Shown here: piece by piece, positions 52,592-61,027 of the stretch
Position numbering within the stretch: the stretch's first letter is position 1
Layout: each line of letters begins with the position of its first letter
Assembly: GCA_038924905.1 (NCBI GenBank)
Contig: JBCKUK010000006.1
Coordinates: 1 to 63,532 of the forward strand
Source: JBCKUK01 sp038924905
Lineage (GTDB): Bacteria > Pseudomonadota > Gammaproteobacteria > Burkholderiales > Methylophilaceae
Direction: 5' to 3'
Length of the DNA stretch: 63,532 nucleotides
Made by a program: the position numbers and the translations under genes
Notes under the pieces: generated by a model
What the model was told of the DNA's origin: nothing
What the model saw: only the letters and a program-made list of their open reading frames with translations
The model's database searches: none

Positions 52592-52888
52592 ACCACGGAG
52601 AACACAGAGGGCACGGAGAAATACAATCCAGTTTTCAATGGATTTTTCTAGGGTTTGCTCAGAGCTCTCAATGGTTAAAAATTTGGCCTATAACAAAACG
52701 TACAGACATTAAACATATCCTTATCAACCTGATGCAACAACATAAAACATGAACTACGAAGCACACAATGAACACGGAGAAATACAGTCTAGTTTGCCAG
52801 GATTTTCTCTGTGCACTCTGTGTTCTCTGTGGTTAAAGATTTAACTTATGGCAAAGCGTACAGACATTAAAAGCATCCTCATAATTGG
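52561..52888. repeat. Decayed tandem duplication spanning the carA-carB gap
   Basis: Copy 1 (52561-52721) and copy 2 (52722 to about 52888) share the carA tail (GATGCAACAACATAAA-CATGAAC), a middle block and the carB head (CGTACAGACATTAA), with a period of about 160. Copy 1 therefore contains a mock carB start and copy 2 a mock carA end. Arms CCACGGAGAACACAGAGGGC near 52592 and the complement-like GTGCACTCTGTGTTCTCTGT near 52811 can pair into a long hairpin. Confidence 0.8.
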
Positions 52889-55800
52889 TGCCGGCCCGAT
52901 TGTCATCGGCCAGGCCTGTGAGTTTGACTACTCCGGCACGCAGGCCTGCAAGGCGCTACGCGAAGAGGGCTATCGCGTTATCCTGGTCAACTCCAACCCG
53001 GCCACCATCATGACCGACCCGGAAATGGCGGATGCAACTTATATTGAGCCGGTGACCTGGCAAATAGTAGAGAAAATTATAGCCCTGGAGCGCCCGGACG
53101 CTCTGTTGCCGACCATGGGCGGCCAGACTGCGCTCAATTGCGCGCTCGATTTGGACAAGCATGGCGTGCTGGCAAAATATGGTGTTGAACTGATAGGCGC
53201 GACCAAAGAGGCGATTGACAAGGCCGAAGATCGCCAGAAATTCAAGGAAGCGATGACTAAAATCGGCCTTGGTTCCGCACGTTCTGCTATGGCGCACAGC
53301 TTGGAAGAAGCGCTGCAGGTGCAAGCCGGGATCGGCTTCCCAACAATCATTCGCCCATCATTTACCATGGGCGGCAGCGGCGGCGGCATTGCCTACAACC
53401 GCGAAGAATTCATCGCTATTTGTGAGCGCGGTTTGGATGCTTCGCCTACCAGCGAGCTGCTGATTGAAGAATCCCTGCTCGGCTGGAAAGAGTTTGAGAT
53501 GGAAGTGGTACGCGACAGTAAGGACAACTGCATCATCATCTGTTCCATTGAAAATCTTGACCCGATGGGCGTGCATACCGGCGATTCGATTACCGTAGCG
53601 CCAGCACAGACCCTGACCGATAAAGAATATCAAATCATGCGCAACGCCTCACTGGCCGTGCTGCGCGAGATTGGCGTGGATACGGGCGGGTCCAATGTGC
53701 AGTTCGCGATCAACCCCGCGGACGGCCGCATGATAGTCATCGAGATGAATCCACGCGTTTCGCGCTCATCTGCCCTGGCTTCAAAAGCTACCGGTTTCCC
53801 GATTGCCAAGGTGGCGGCCAAGCTGGCTGTCGGCTTTACCTTGGATGAGCTGAGGAATGAGATTACCGGCGGCGCTACACCGGCATCGTTTGAGCCTTCG
53901 ATTGATTATGTGGTGACCAAAATCCCACGTTTTGCATTTGAAAAATTCCCGCAGGCCGATTCGCGGTTAACCACGCAAATGAAGTCCGTGGGTGAAGTGA
54001 TGGCAATTGGGCGGACATTTCAGGAATCTTTCCAGAAAGCCCTGCGTGGCCTTGAAGTAGGCGCTGATGGCCTGGATGAAAAAACGACGGATATAGACCT
54101 CATTCAAAAAGAGCTGAGCGTACCGGGCCCGGAGCGCATCTGGTATGTGGGGGACGCTTTCCGTTGCGGCATGACGGTGGATCAGGTGCATGACCATTCC
54201 AGGATAGACGCATGGTTTTTGGTGCAGATTGAAGACATTATCAAGCGCGAGCAGGCGCTCAAAGGGCAGCAGTTGGCTGACTTGGACAAAGATACGATGT
54301 TTCAGCTGAAGCGTCGTGGATTTTCGGATCGTCGCCTGGCCAATTTATTAGGCACAAACCAGCACGCGGTGAGGACTTTTCGCCACAAACATAATGTGCG
54401 GCCGGTTTATAAGCGCGTGGACACTTGCGCCGCTGAGTTTGCGACCAATACCGCCTACATGTATTCGACCTATGAGGAAGAATGCGAAGCCAGGCCGACG
54501 GAGCGCAAAAAAATCATGGTGCTGGGCGGCGGGCCAAACCGTATCGGGCAGGGCATAGAGTTTGATTATTGCTGTGTGCATGCGGCCTTTGCCATGCGTG
54601 AAGATGGCTATGAAACCATCATGGTCAACTGCAATCCGGAGACTGTTTCAACCGATTACGATACCTCTGACCGCCTCTATTTTGAACCGGTCACACTGGA
54701 AGACGTGCTTGAAATCGTCGCGCTGGAAAAGCCGCTCGGGGTCATTGTGCAATATGGCGGGCAAACGCCGCTCAAGCTGGCACGTGGTCTGGAAAAAGCT
54801 GGTGTACCAATTATCGGCACTAGCCCGGACGCGATTGACCGCGCCGAAGACCGCGAGCGTTTCCGGCTGATGTTGCAAGAGATTGGCCTCAAACAACCGC
54901 CCAACAGAACGGCCAGAACACCTGAAGAAGCGCTGCGTTTGGCTCTGGAAATCGGCTATCCATTGGTGGTGCGGCCTAGTTATGTACTGGGCGGCCGCGC
55001 GATGGAAATTGTGCAGGAGCAGTCCGAGCTGGAGCGTTACATGCGCGAGGCGGTAAAGGTTTCCAATAAGTCACCGGTATTGCTGGATCGCTTTCTCAAT
55101 GATGCCGTAGAGGTTGATGTGGACGCGCTTTCCGACGGAAAACAGGTGATTATTGGCGGCATTATGGAGCACATTGAGCAAGCCGGCGTGCACTCCGGCG
55201 ATTCGGCCTGTTCGCTGCCGCCTTATAGCTTGTCCAAGAAATTACAGGACGAGCTGCGTAAACAAACAGTGAAAATGGCGAAAGCCCTGGGCGTGGTGGG
55301 CTTGATGAATGTGCAATTCGCCATTCAGGGCGAGACGGTGTATGTGCTGGAAGTCAATCCACGCGCCTCGCGCACCGTGCCGTTTGTGTCCAAGGCTTGC
55401 GGCCTACAGTTAGCTAAAGTGGCAGCGCGCTGCATGATAGGCAAAACACTCAAAGAGCAGGGCGTCACCAGGGAAATTGTGCCGCCTTACTATTCGGTAA
55501 AAGAAGCGGTATTCCCTTTCATCAAATTCCCCGGCGTTGATACGATACTTGGGCCGGAAATGAAATCTACCGGCGAGGTGATGGGCGTGGGTCGTACTTT
55601 CGCCGAGGCCTTTGTAAAATCGCAATTAGGCGCAGGTACCAAGCTACCCACCGGCGGCAAAGCGTTTATCAGCGTGCGTCGCGAAGATCGCGAAAAAGTC
55701 GTTGAAATTGCGCAGGCATTGGCTGGTCTGGGCTTTCAACTGGTCGGTACGCGCGGCACCGCTGGCGCGCTGGAGGCTGTCGGCCTGACTGTTACGCCGG

Positions 55801-56063
55801 TAAATAAAGTGGCTGAAGGTCGGCCACACGTCGTGGACATGATTAAAAACGGCGAGATCAGTTTTATTGTGAACGTAGTGGAAGACAAACGCGCTGTGAC
55901 GGACTCTTACGCGATTCGTCGCAGTGCCTTGCAGCAGAAAGTCACCTATTACACCACGCTGGCAGGTGCCGAGGCAGCCTGCATGGGCATGGCACACATG
56001 CAGGAGCTGGAAGTGCAATCCTTACAGAGCCTGCACCTAGAGCTTGCATCTAACCTAGGCTAA
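52848..56063 (+). CDS. carB: Carbamoyl-phosphate synthase large subunit
   Basis: 1071 residues with two homologous ATP-grasp halves: KSILIIGAGPIVIGQACEFD at residue 8 and KIMVLGGGPNRIGQGIEFDY near residue 555, each followed by its ATP-grasp core, and a C-terminal MGS-like regulatory domain (about 935-1071, LVGTRGTAGALEAVGLTV). It makes carbamoyl phosphate from bicarbonate, ammonia and two ATP. Separated from carA by the duplicated 256-base gap and followed by a clear terminator. Confidence 0.97.
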   Translation: MAKRTDIKSILIIGAGPIVIGQACEFDYSGTQACKALREEGYRVILVNSNPATIMTDPEMADATYIEPVTWQIVEKIIALERPDALLPTMGGQTALNCALDLDKHGVLAKYGVELIGATKEAIDKAEDRQKFKEAMTKIGLGSARSAMAHSLEEALQVQAGIGFPTIIRPSFTMGGSGGGIAYNREEFIAICERGLDASPTSELLIEESLLGWKEFEMEVVRDSKDNCIIICSIENLDPMGVHTGDSITVAPAQTLTDKEYQIMRNASLAVLREIGVDTGGSNVQFAINPADGRMIVIEMNPRVSRSSALASKATGFPIAKVAAKLAVGFTLDELRNEITGGATPASFEPSIDYVVTKIPRFAFEKFPQADSRLTTQMKSVGEVMAIGRTFQESFQKALRGLEVGADGLDEKTTDIDLIQKELSVPGPERIWYVGDAFRCGMTVDQVHDHSRIDAWFLVQIEDIIKREQALKGQQLADLDKDTMFQLKRRGFSDRRLANLLGTNQHAVRTFRHKHNVRPVYKRVDTCAAEFATNTAYMYSTYEEECEARPTERKKIMVLGGGPNRIGQGIEFDYCCVHAAFAMREDGYETIMVNCNPETVSTDYDTSDRLYFEPVTLEDVLEIVALEKPLGVIVQYGGQTPLKLARGLEKAGVPIIGTSPDAIDRAEDRERFRLMLQEIGLKQPPNRTARTPEEALRLALEIGYPLVVRPSYVLGGRAMEIVQEQSELERYMREAVKVSNKSPVLLDRFLNDAVEVDVDALSDGKQVIIGGIMEHIEQAGVHSGDSACSLPPYSLSKKLQDELRKQTVKMAKALGVVGLMNVQFAIQGETVYVLEVNPRASRTVPFVSKACGLQLAKVAARCMIGKTLKEQGVTREIVPPYYSVKEAVFPFIKFPGVDTILGPEMKSTGEVMGVGRTFAEAFVKSQLGAGTKLPTGGKAFISVRREDREKVVEIAQALAGLGFQLVGTRGTAGALEAVGLTVTPVNKVAEGRPHVVDMIKNGEISFIVNVVEDKRAVTDSYAIRRSALQQKVTYYTTLAGAEAACMGMAHMQELEVQSLQSLHLELASNLG

Positions 56064-56086
56064 GTAATAAGATAGGTAGCATACGA

Positions 56087-56134
56087 GAAACCACGCCTGA
56101 CAGCCTCACGGTGACAGGGTGTGGTTTTTGTTTT
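56087..56134 (+). terminator. Intrinsic terminator after carB
   Basis: AACCACGCCTG pairs with CAGGGTGTGGTT (one bulge), followed by TTTTTGTTTT. It closes the carAB unit before greA. Confidence 0.8.
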
Positions 56135-56159
56135 GCGGTATAAAGTGAGAATAATAAAT

Positions 56160-56636
56160 ATGAATAAAATTCCGGTAACAGTCAGAGGCGCAGAGCTTCT
56201 CAAAGTCGAGTTGCAGCGCTTGCGCAGTGTAGATCGCCCAAGTGTGATCCAGGCAATTTCAGAGGCGCGTGCGCAGGGCGACCTCTCGGAAAATGCCGAA
56301 TACGAAGCCGCCAAGGAGCGCCAAAGTTTTATCGAGGGGCGTATTGCCGAGATTGAGGCCAAGCTGTCCAATGCACAGGTCATAGACCCACAGACTCTGC
56401 ACGCTGAAGGTCGCTGTGTATTTGGTGCCACGGTGGAAGTTGAAGATATGGATAGTGGTGGCGTGGTCACCTATCAAATCGTAGGTGATGACGAAGCAGA
56501 TGTTAAAGGCGGGAAAATCTCGGTAAGCTCACCTATCGCGCGGGCCTTGATTGGTAAATCAGCCGGTGATGTGGCCGAAGTGATGGCGCCGGGCGGACTA
56601 CGTTCCTATGAAGTGCTGGATGTCCAATACATCTAA
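56160..56636 (+). CDS. greA: Transcription elongation factor GreA
   Basis: 158 residues from ATG 56160 (MNKIPVTVRGAELLKVELQR), preferred over an upstream start at 56121 that lies in the terminator. Coiled coil with EARAQGDLSENAEYEAAKER near residue 35 (GreA acidic tip) and C-terminal GGLRSYEVLDVQYI. It relieves backtracked RNA polymerase. Stop and the DUF4149 start overlap (TAATG). Confidence 0.95.
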   Translation: MNKIPVTVRGAELLKVELQRLRSVDRPSVIQAISEARAQGDLSENAEYEAAKERQSFIEGRIAEIEAKLSNAQVIDPQTLHAEGRCVFGATVEVEDMDSGGVVTYQIVGDDEADVKGGKISVSSPIARALIGKSAGDVAEVMAPGGLRSYEVLDVQYI

Positions 56637-57082
56637 TGCGTAATTTTTCAGACAAACTGGCTTTAGTCGTTGTCACGCTCTGGGTAGGTGCATTGTGGAC
56701 CATCGCTGTGGTTGCCTACGTGCTATTCGATACCCTGGCAGACAAGCAACTGGCTGCCATGCTGGCGGTCAAGCTGTTCAGCATCGTGGCCTATGTTGGT
56801 ATAGCCAGTGCATTTTATCTGCTGGTACACCGCTTGCTACAGTCCGGTACTGCGGCATTAAAACAGGGTTTCTTTTGGGCGGTGCTGCTGATGTTGCTGC
56901 TGACATTGGCCGAGCATTTTGGTATTCAGCCCATCCTAGCTGAGCTTAAAAACCAGGCTATGCTTGCGGATGTGGTGCAAAGTGTATTTGCCGACCGTTT
57001 CAAGACCTGGCATGGGGTAGCGAGGATTGCTTACCTGCTGAAATGCCTGCTGGGTTTGGTGCTGGTGCTGCGCGCCAGATAA
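56636..57082 (+). CDS. DUF4149 membrane protein
   Basis: 148 residues, four predicted membrane helices (about 8-30, 45-66, 77-95, 125-147). WVGALWTIAVVAYVLF near residue 16 and FKTWHGVARIAYLLKCLLGL near residue 122 match DUF4149, a family of unknown function found after greA in many betaproteobacteria. The start overlaps greA by one base. Its TAA abuts the inverted repeat at 57083. Confidence 0.9.
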   Translation: MRNFSDKLALVVVTLWVGALWTIAVVAYVLFDTLADKQLAAMLAVKLFSIVAYVGIASAFYLLVHRLLQSGTAALKQGFFWAVLLMLLLTLAEHFGIQPILAELKNQAMLADVVQSVFADRFKTWHGVARIAYLLKCLLGLVLVLRAR

Positions 57083-57171
57083 GGAAGCCCTGAATAAGTC
57101 CGCCATGCCTTCCTTGCATCCCATCCCGCAAAGCCAAGTGCGTGGCCATGTGGGACTTATTCAGGGCTTCC
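57083..57171. repeat. Inverted-repeat element filling a convergent gene gap
   Basis: Perfect 19-bp arms GGAAGCCCTGAATAAGTCC (57083-57101) and its complement (57153-57171) around a 51-base loop. It lies exactly between the DUF4149 stop (TAA 57080-57082) and the yhbY stop (57172-57174, minus). No U run follows the stem, but it may act as a two-way transcript end. Confidence 0.85.
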
Positions 57172-57477
57172 CTAGGGAATCAGAATTTTTGGCTTGTCAG
57201 CCTTGCGATAAATGACTAGCTGTTTACCAATATGATGCACGGCAATAGCGCCGGTTTTCTCGCAGATTTCTTCCAGCATCTTGGTGCGTAGCGTACGGTC
57301 GTCGCCATGCACCTTAATTTTAATCAGTTCGTGCGCTTTTAAGTTCATATCAATTTCGTTCAGGACTTTTTCAGTCAAGCCGTTGTTGCCTATCATGACG
57401 ACCGCATTTAACGCTTGGGAAAGGCCGCGTAGATGGCTGATTTGTTTGGAATTGAGGGATGATTTAAGTTCTGACAT
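57172..57477 (-). CDS. yhbY: YhbY family RNA-binding protein (CRM domain)
   Basis: 101 residues with the CRM fold: LRGLSQALNAVVMIGNNGLT near residue 17, with the GxxG-like loop, and LKAHELIKIKV near residue 46. YhbY binds pre-50S particles and takes part in ribosome assembly. Its neighbours rlmE and ftsH (divergent, 43 bases away) are the usual ones. The stop codon TAG comes from the adjacent inverted-repeat element. Confidence 0.93.
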   Translation of the reverse strand: MSELKSSLNSKQISHLRGLSQALNAVVMIGNNGLTEKVLNEIDMNLKAHELIKIKVHGDDRTLRTKMLEEICEKTGAIAVHHIGKQLVIYRKADKPKILIP

Positions 57478-57520
57478 ATCTCGTTGAATCGTGATTCAAA
57501 AAAAGGATGCGCAGTTTAAC

Positions 57521-58147
57521 ATGAAAGCCAGACCAACCAGCAAAGCCTGGATGAACGAGCACCTAAACGACGAGTTTGTTAAGCGTGCGCAGCGTGAGGG
57601 GTATCGCGCCCGTTCGGCCTATAAGCTGATAGAGATTGACGATAAGGATCACTTGATCAAGCCCGGCATGATGGTGGTTGATTTAGGCGCGACTCCGGGT
57701 AGTTGGTCGCAAGTGGCGATGCAGCGCCTGAAGGGCAATGGCCGCGTGATTGCACTGGATCTGCTGGAAATGCAGCCGATTCCTGGGGTGGATTTTATCC
57801 AGGGCGATTTTCGCGAAGAGGCTATTCTCAAGCAACTGGAAAAAGTATTAAATGGCAGGCAGATAGACCTTGTAATTGCTGATATGTCCCCCAATATGAG
57901 TGGCATAGCGTTGGTGGATCAGGCCGGTGCAGCTTATTTAACCGAGCTGGCATTGGAATTTGCCATGAAATGGTTGAAACCAGGCGGCAATTTGCTGGTC
58001 AAAGTTTTCGTTGGCGCGGGATTTGATGACATTGTGCGCAATATGCGCCTAGGCTTTGACAAGGTAGCCACGCGCAAACCCAAGGCCTCACGCGGCCGCA
58101 GCAGTGAAGTGTACCTGCTGGGCATGAAACGGCGCGCAACCGAGTAA
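57521..58147 (+). CDS. rlmE: 23S rRNA 2'-O-methyltransferase (Um2552)
   Basis: 208 residues from ATG 57521 (MKARPTSKAWMNEHLNDEFV); a GTG at 57491 would add ten. FtsJ fold: SAM loop VVDLGATPGSWSQVAMQRL near residue 56, catalytic K-D-K-E residues around RSAYKL, ADMSPNMSG near residue 120 and LLVKVF near residue 163. It methylates U2552 late in 50S assembly. Usual partner upstream of ftsH. Confidence 0.95.
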   Translation: MKARPTSKAWMNEHLNDEFVKRAQREGYRARSAYKLIEIDDKDHLIKPGMMVVDLGATPGSWSQVAMQRLKGNGRVIALDLLEMQPIPGVDFIQGDFREEAILKQLEKVLNGRQIDLVIADMSPNMSGIALVDQAGAAYLTELALEFAMKWLKPGGNLLVKVFVGAGFDDIVRNMRLGFDKVATRKPKASRGRSSEVYLLGMKRRATE

Positions 58148-58205
58148 AAATAAGTTTAGAATGAAACTGTTAAATAGTAGCCCACATTAAACAAGGATTG
58201 GGATT

Positions 58206-60098
58206 TTGAACAACATTGTAAAGAATATCGCTATCTGGCTCATCGTGGCACTGGTGCTGATTACCGTATTTAACCAGTTCAGCGCGAAGAGTGCGGCTGA
58301 CGGCCAGGTGGTTTACTCGCAGTTTATTGATGACGTGAAACAAGGGCGCATCGCCAAAGTCATGATTGATGGCCGCGTGCTGCGCGGCATCACCCATGAC
58401 GGCAAAAAATTCAACACCTATGCGCCTTATGACCCGGGCTTGATGGGCGATCTGCTCAAAAACAATGTGACGGTTGAAGCCAAGGCAGATGAAGAGCCTT
58501 CATTGCTGATGAATATATTTGTATCCTGGTTCCCCATGCTGCTGCTGATTGGCGTTTGGGTATTTTTTATGCGCCAGATGCAAGGCGGTGGCAAGGGCGG
58601 CATGTTCTCGTTTGGCAAGAGCCGCGCACGCCAGCTGGATGAAACTACCAATCAAATCACCTTTGCTGATGTAGCTGGCTGCGATGAAGCCAAGGAACAG
58701 GTTTACGAGCTGGTGGAATTTTTGCGTGACCCAGGCAAATTCCAGAAATTAGGCGCACGCATTCCGCGCGGCGTACTCATGATCGGGCCGCCGGGCACAG
58801 GTAAAACTTTGCTTGCCAAAGCGATTGCGGGCGAAGCCAAAGTACCGTTCTTTACCATCTCAGGTTCCGATTTCGTTGAAATGTTTGTCGGTGTCGGCGC
58901 TGCCCGCGTGCGCGACATGTTTGAGCAAGCCAAGAAAAGCCCGCCGTGTATCATCTTTATTGATGAAATCGATGCGGTTGGCCGTCATCGTGGCGGTGGT
59001 ATGGGCGGTGGTAATGATGAACGCGAGCAAACACTTAACCAGTTATTGGTTGAGCTGGATGGTTTTGAAGCCAATTCCGGTGTCATTGTGATTGCCGCAA
59101 CCAATCGTGCAGATGTATTGGATAAGGCCTTGTTGCGCCCTGGCCGCTTTGATCGCCAGGTGATGGTTGGGCTGCCTGATATTCGAGGCCGTGAACAAAT
59201 TTTAATGGTGCATATGCGCAAAGTGCCGCTGAATATTGATGTGAAAGCGGATATTCTGGCGCGTGGTACGCCTGGTTTCTCCGGCGCAGATTTGGCTAAT
59301 CTGGTCAATGAAGCCGCATTGATTGCAGCGGGCCGCAATAAGCGCACTGTCGAGATGCAGGACTTTGAAGATGCCAAGGACAAGATTTATATGGGTCCGG
59401 AGCGCAAGTCCATGGTGATGCGCGAAGAAGAGCGCCGCAAAACCGCTTACCATGAAACTGGCCATGCAGTGGTGGCTAAGTTGTTGCCTAAGGCTGACCC
59501 TGTACATAAAGTAACGATTATGCCGCGCGGCTGGGCGCTGGGTTTGACCTGGCAATTGCCAGAGCATGATCAATTGAGCCGCTACCGTGAAAAAATGTTA
59601 GAGGAAATCTCAATTTTTTTTGGTGGGCGCATTGCGGAAGAGTTGTTTACGGATGATATATCCACAGGGGCATCAAACGACTTTGAACGTGCGACTCATT
59701 TGGCGCGTGATATGGTGACGAAATACGGCATGTCTGATTTATTAGGCACTATGGTCTATGTGGATAACGACCAGGATTCATTTTTTGGACGTATGTCGGC
59801 CAAATCCATTTCGGAAGCCACGCAGCAAAAGGTTGACTCTGAAATCCGCCGTATCCTAGATGAGCAATATGCGATTGCGCGCAAGCTTCTGGAAGATAAC
59901 CGCGATAAAGTTGAAGCCATGGTGGTCGCCTTGATGGAGTGGGAAACTATTGATGCAGACCAGATCAACGATATTATGGCAGGCAAAGCGCCACGCCCAC
60001 CCAAGGCAGCGCAGCCTGTAGTGACGCCAGAAAAGGATAGGGGATCTTCTGGCCCGACGGTTACACCAGCACTACAGCCGACCGCAAAATCGCAGTAG
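58206..60098 (+). CDS. ftsH: ATP-dependent zinc metalloprotease FtsH
   Basis: 630 residues. Two membrane helices (about 5-24 and 101-120), AAA domain with GPPGTGKTLLAKAIAGE near residue 197, Walker B CIIFIDEIDAVG and SRH ATNRADVLDKALLRPGRFDR, zinc site HETGHAVVAKLL near residue 420. It degrades membrane proteins and regulators such as LpxC and sigma-32. Start is TTG 58206 (AAGGA 9 bases upstream), since the family begins MNNxxKNxAIWL here. C-terminal tail is proline-rich. A terminator follows. Confidence 0.96.
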   Translation: MNNIVKNIAIWLIVALVLITVFNQFSAKSAADGQVVYSQFIDDVKQGRIAKVMIDGRVLRGITHDGKKFNTYAPYDPGLMGDLLKNNVTVEAKADEEPSLLMNIFVSWFPMLLLIGVWVFFMRQMQGGGKGGMFSFGKSRARQLDETTNQITFADVAGCDEAKEQVYELVEFLRDPGKFQKLGARIPRGVLMIGPPGTGKTLLAKAIAGEAKVPFFTISGSDFVEMFVGVGAARVRDMFEQAKKSPPCIIFIDEIDAVGRHRGGGMGGGNDEREQTLNQLLVELDGFEANSGVIVIAATNRADVLDKALLRPGRFDRQVMVGLPDIRGREQILMVHMRKVPLNIDVKADILARGTPGFSGADLANLVNEAALIAAGRNKRTVEMQDFEDAKDKIYMGPERKSMVMREEERRKTAYHETGHAVVAKLLPKADPVHKVTIMPRGWALGLTWQLPEHDQLSRYREKMLEEISIFFGGRIAEELFTDDISTGASNDFERATHLARDMVTKYGMSDLLGTMVYVDNDQDSFFGRMSAKSISEATQQKVDSEIRRILDEQYAIARKLLEDNRDKVEAMVVALMEWETIDADQINDIMAGKAPRPPKAAQPVVTPEKDRGSSGPTVTPALQPTAKSQ

Positions 60099-60122
60099 TT
60101 AAGTAACCTGGCCAAGTAATCT

Positions 60123-60177
60123 AAAGCCATATCAAGCTAGAGTGGGTAAAATCACTTTTTTGATATGGCTTTTTTAT
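60123..60177 (+). terminator. Intrinsic terminator after ftsH
   Basis: AAAGCCATATCAA pairs with TTGATATGGCTTT around 24 bases, then a T run. The right arm and T run lie 13 bases before folP, so some read-through or a near promoter must serve folP. Confidence 0.85.
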
Positions 60178-60190
60178 TGTCGTTAAAACC

Positions 60191-61018
60191 ATGAAATTCA
60201 TTTGTGGCAGCTACCAGCTCGATTTATCGCGCCCGCATGTGATGGGCATAGTGAACGTCACGCCTGATTCTTTCTCTGACGGCAGCAAATATGAATCTAC
60301 CGAAAAAGCCGTCGAGCATGCTTTGCAGTTAGTGGCAGAAGGCGCCGATATCCTTGATATTGGTGGTGAATCCACGCGCCCGGGGGCGACGCCGGTGAGT
60401 CTGGAAGAAGAGCTGAGGCGTGTGTTGCCGGTGATAGAGAAGCTTTCAAAAACTGCTGGCGTACCGCTTTCCGTTGATACTTACAAGCCTGAAGTGATGC
60501 GCGCCGCGATTGCTGCCGGTGCTGATATGGTCAACGACGTGCGTGCATTGCAAGAGCCTGGCGCTTTGGAAATCGTCAGCAAGAGTAAGGCGGGGGTTTG
60601 CCTGATGCACATGCAGAGCATACCGCAGACCATGCAGGTGAATCCGCAATATGGCGATGTGGTGGCTGAGGTAAAGACTTTTTTGAGTGAGCGTCTGGAT
60701 ACAGCTAATGAAGCTGGAATCACCTCGGAGCGCATAGTGCTTGACCCCGGCTTTGGCTTTGGCAAGCGCACCGAGCACAACATTGCTTTGCTGCAAAACC
60801 TGCAAAGCATCGCTGATATTGGCAGGCCGTTGCTCGTTGGCCTCTCGCGTAAATCCGTGCTGGGGCAGATTCTCGGCGGCGATGAATACGTGCGGTTGCA
60901 TGCAAGTATTGCGGCTTGTGTGATATGCGCCATGAAAGGCGCTAGAATAGTGCGTGTACACGATGTAAAAGCAACCGCCGACGCACTGAAAGTAGTTGCG
61001 GCAGTACTACCTGACTAA
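60191..61018 (+). CDS. folP: Dihydropteroate synthase
   Basis: 275 residues, TIM barrel. VMGIVNVTPDSFSDGSKY near residue 18, the loop GGESTRPGATPVSLEEEL near residue 57, and DPGFGFGKRTEHN near residue 184 are diagnostic. It joins p-aminobenzoate to the pterin pyrophosphate in folate synthesis and is the sulfonamide target. Lies 9 bases before glmM, as in most proteobacteria. Confidence 0.96.
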   Translation: MKFICGSYQLDLSRPHVMGIVNVTPDSFSDGSKYESTEKAVEHALQLVAEGADILDIGGESTRPGATPVSLEEELRRVLPVIEKLSKTAGVPLSVDTYKPEVMRAAIAAGADMVNDVRALQEPGALEIVSKSKAGVCLMHMQSIPQTMQVNPQYGDVVAEVKTFLSERLDTANEAGITSERIVLDPGFGFGKRTEHNIALLQNLQSIADIGRPLLVGLSRKSVLGQILGGDEYVRLHASIAACVICAMKGARIVRVHDVKATADALKVVAAVLPD

Positions 61019-61027
61019 AGAGTGAAT

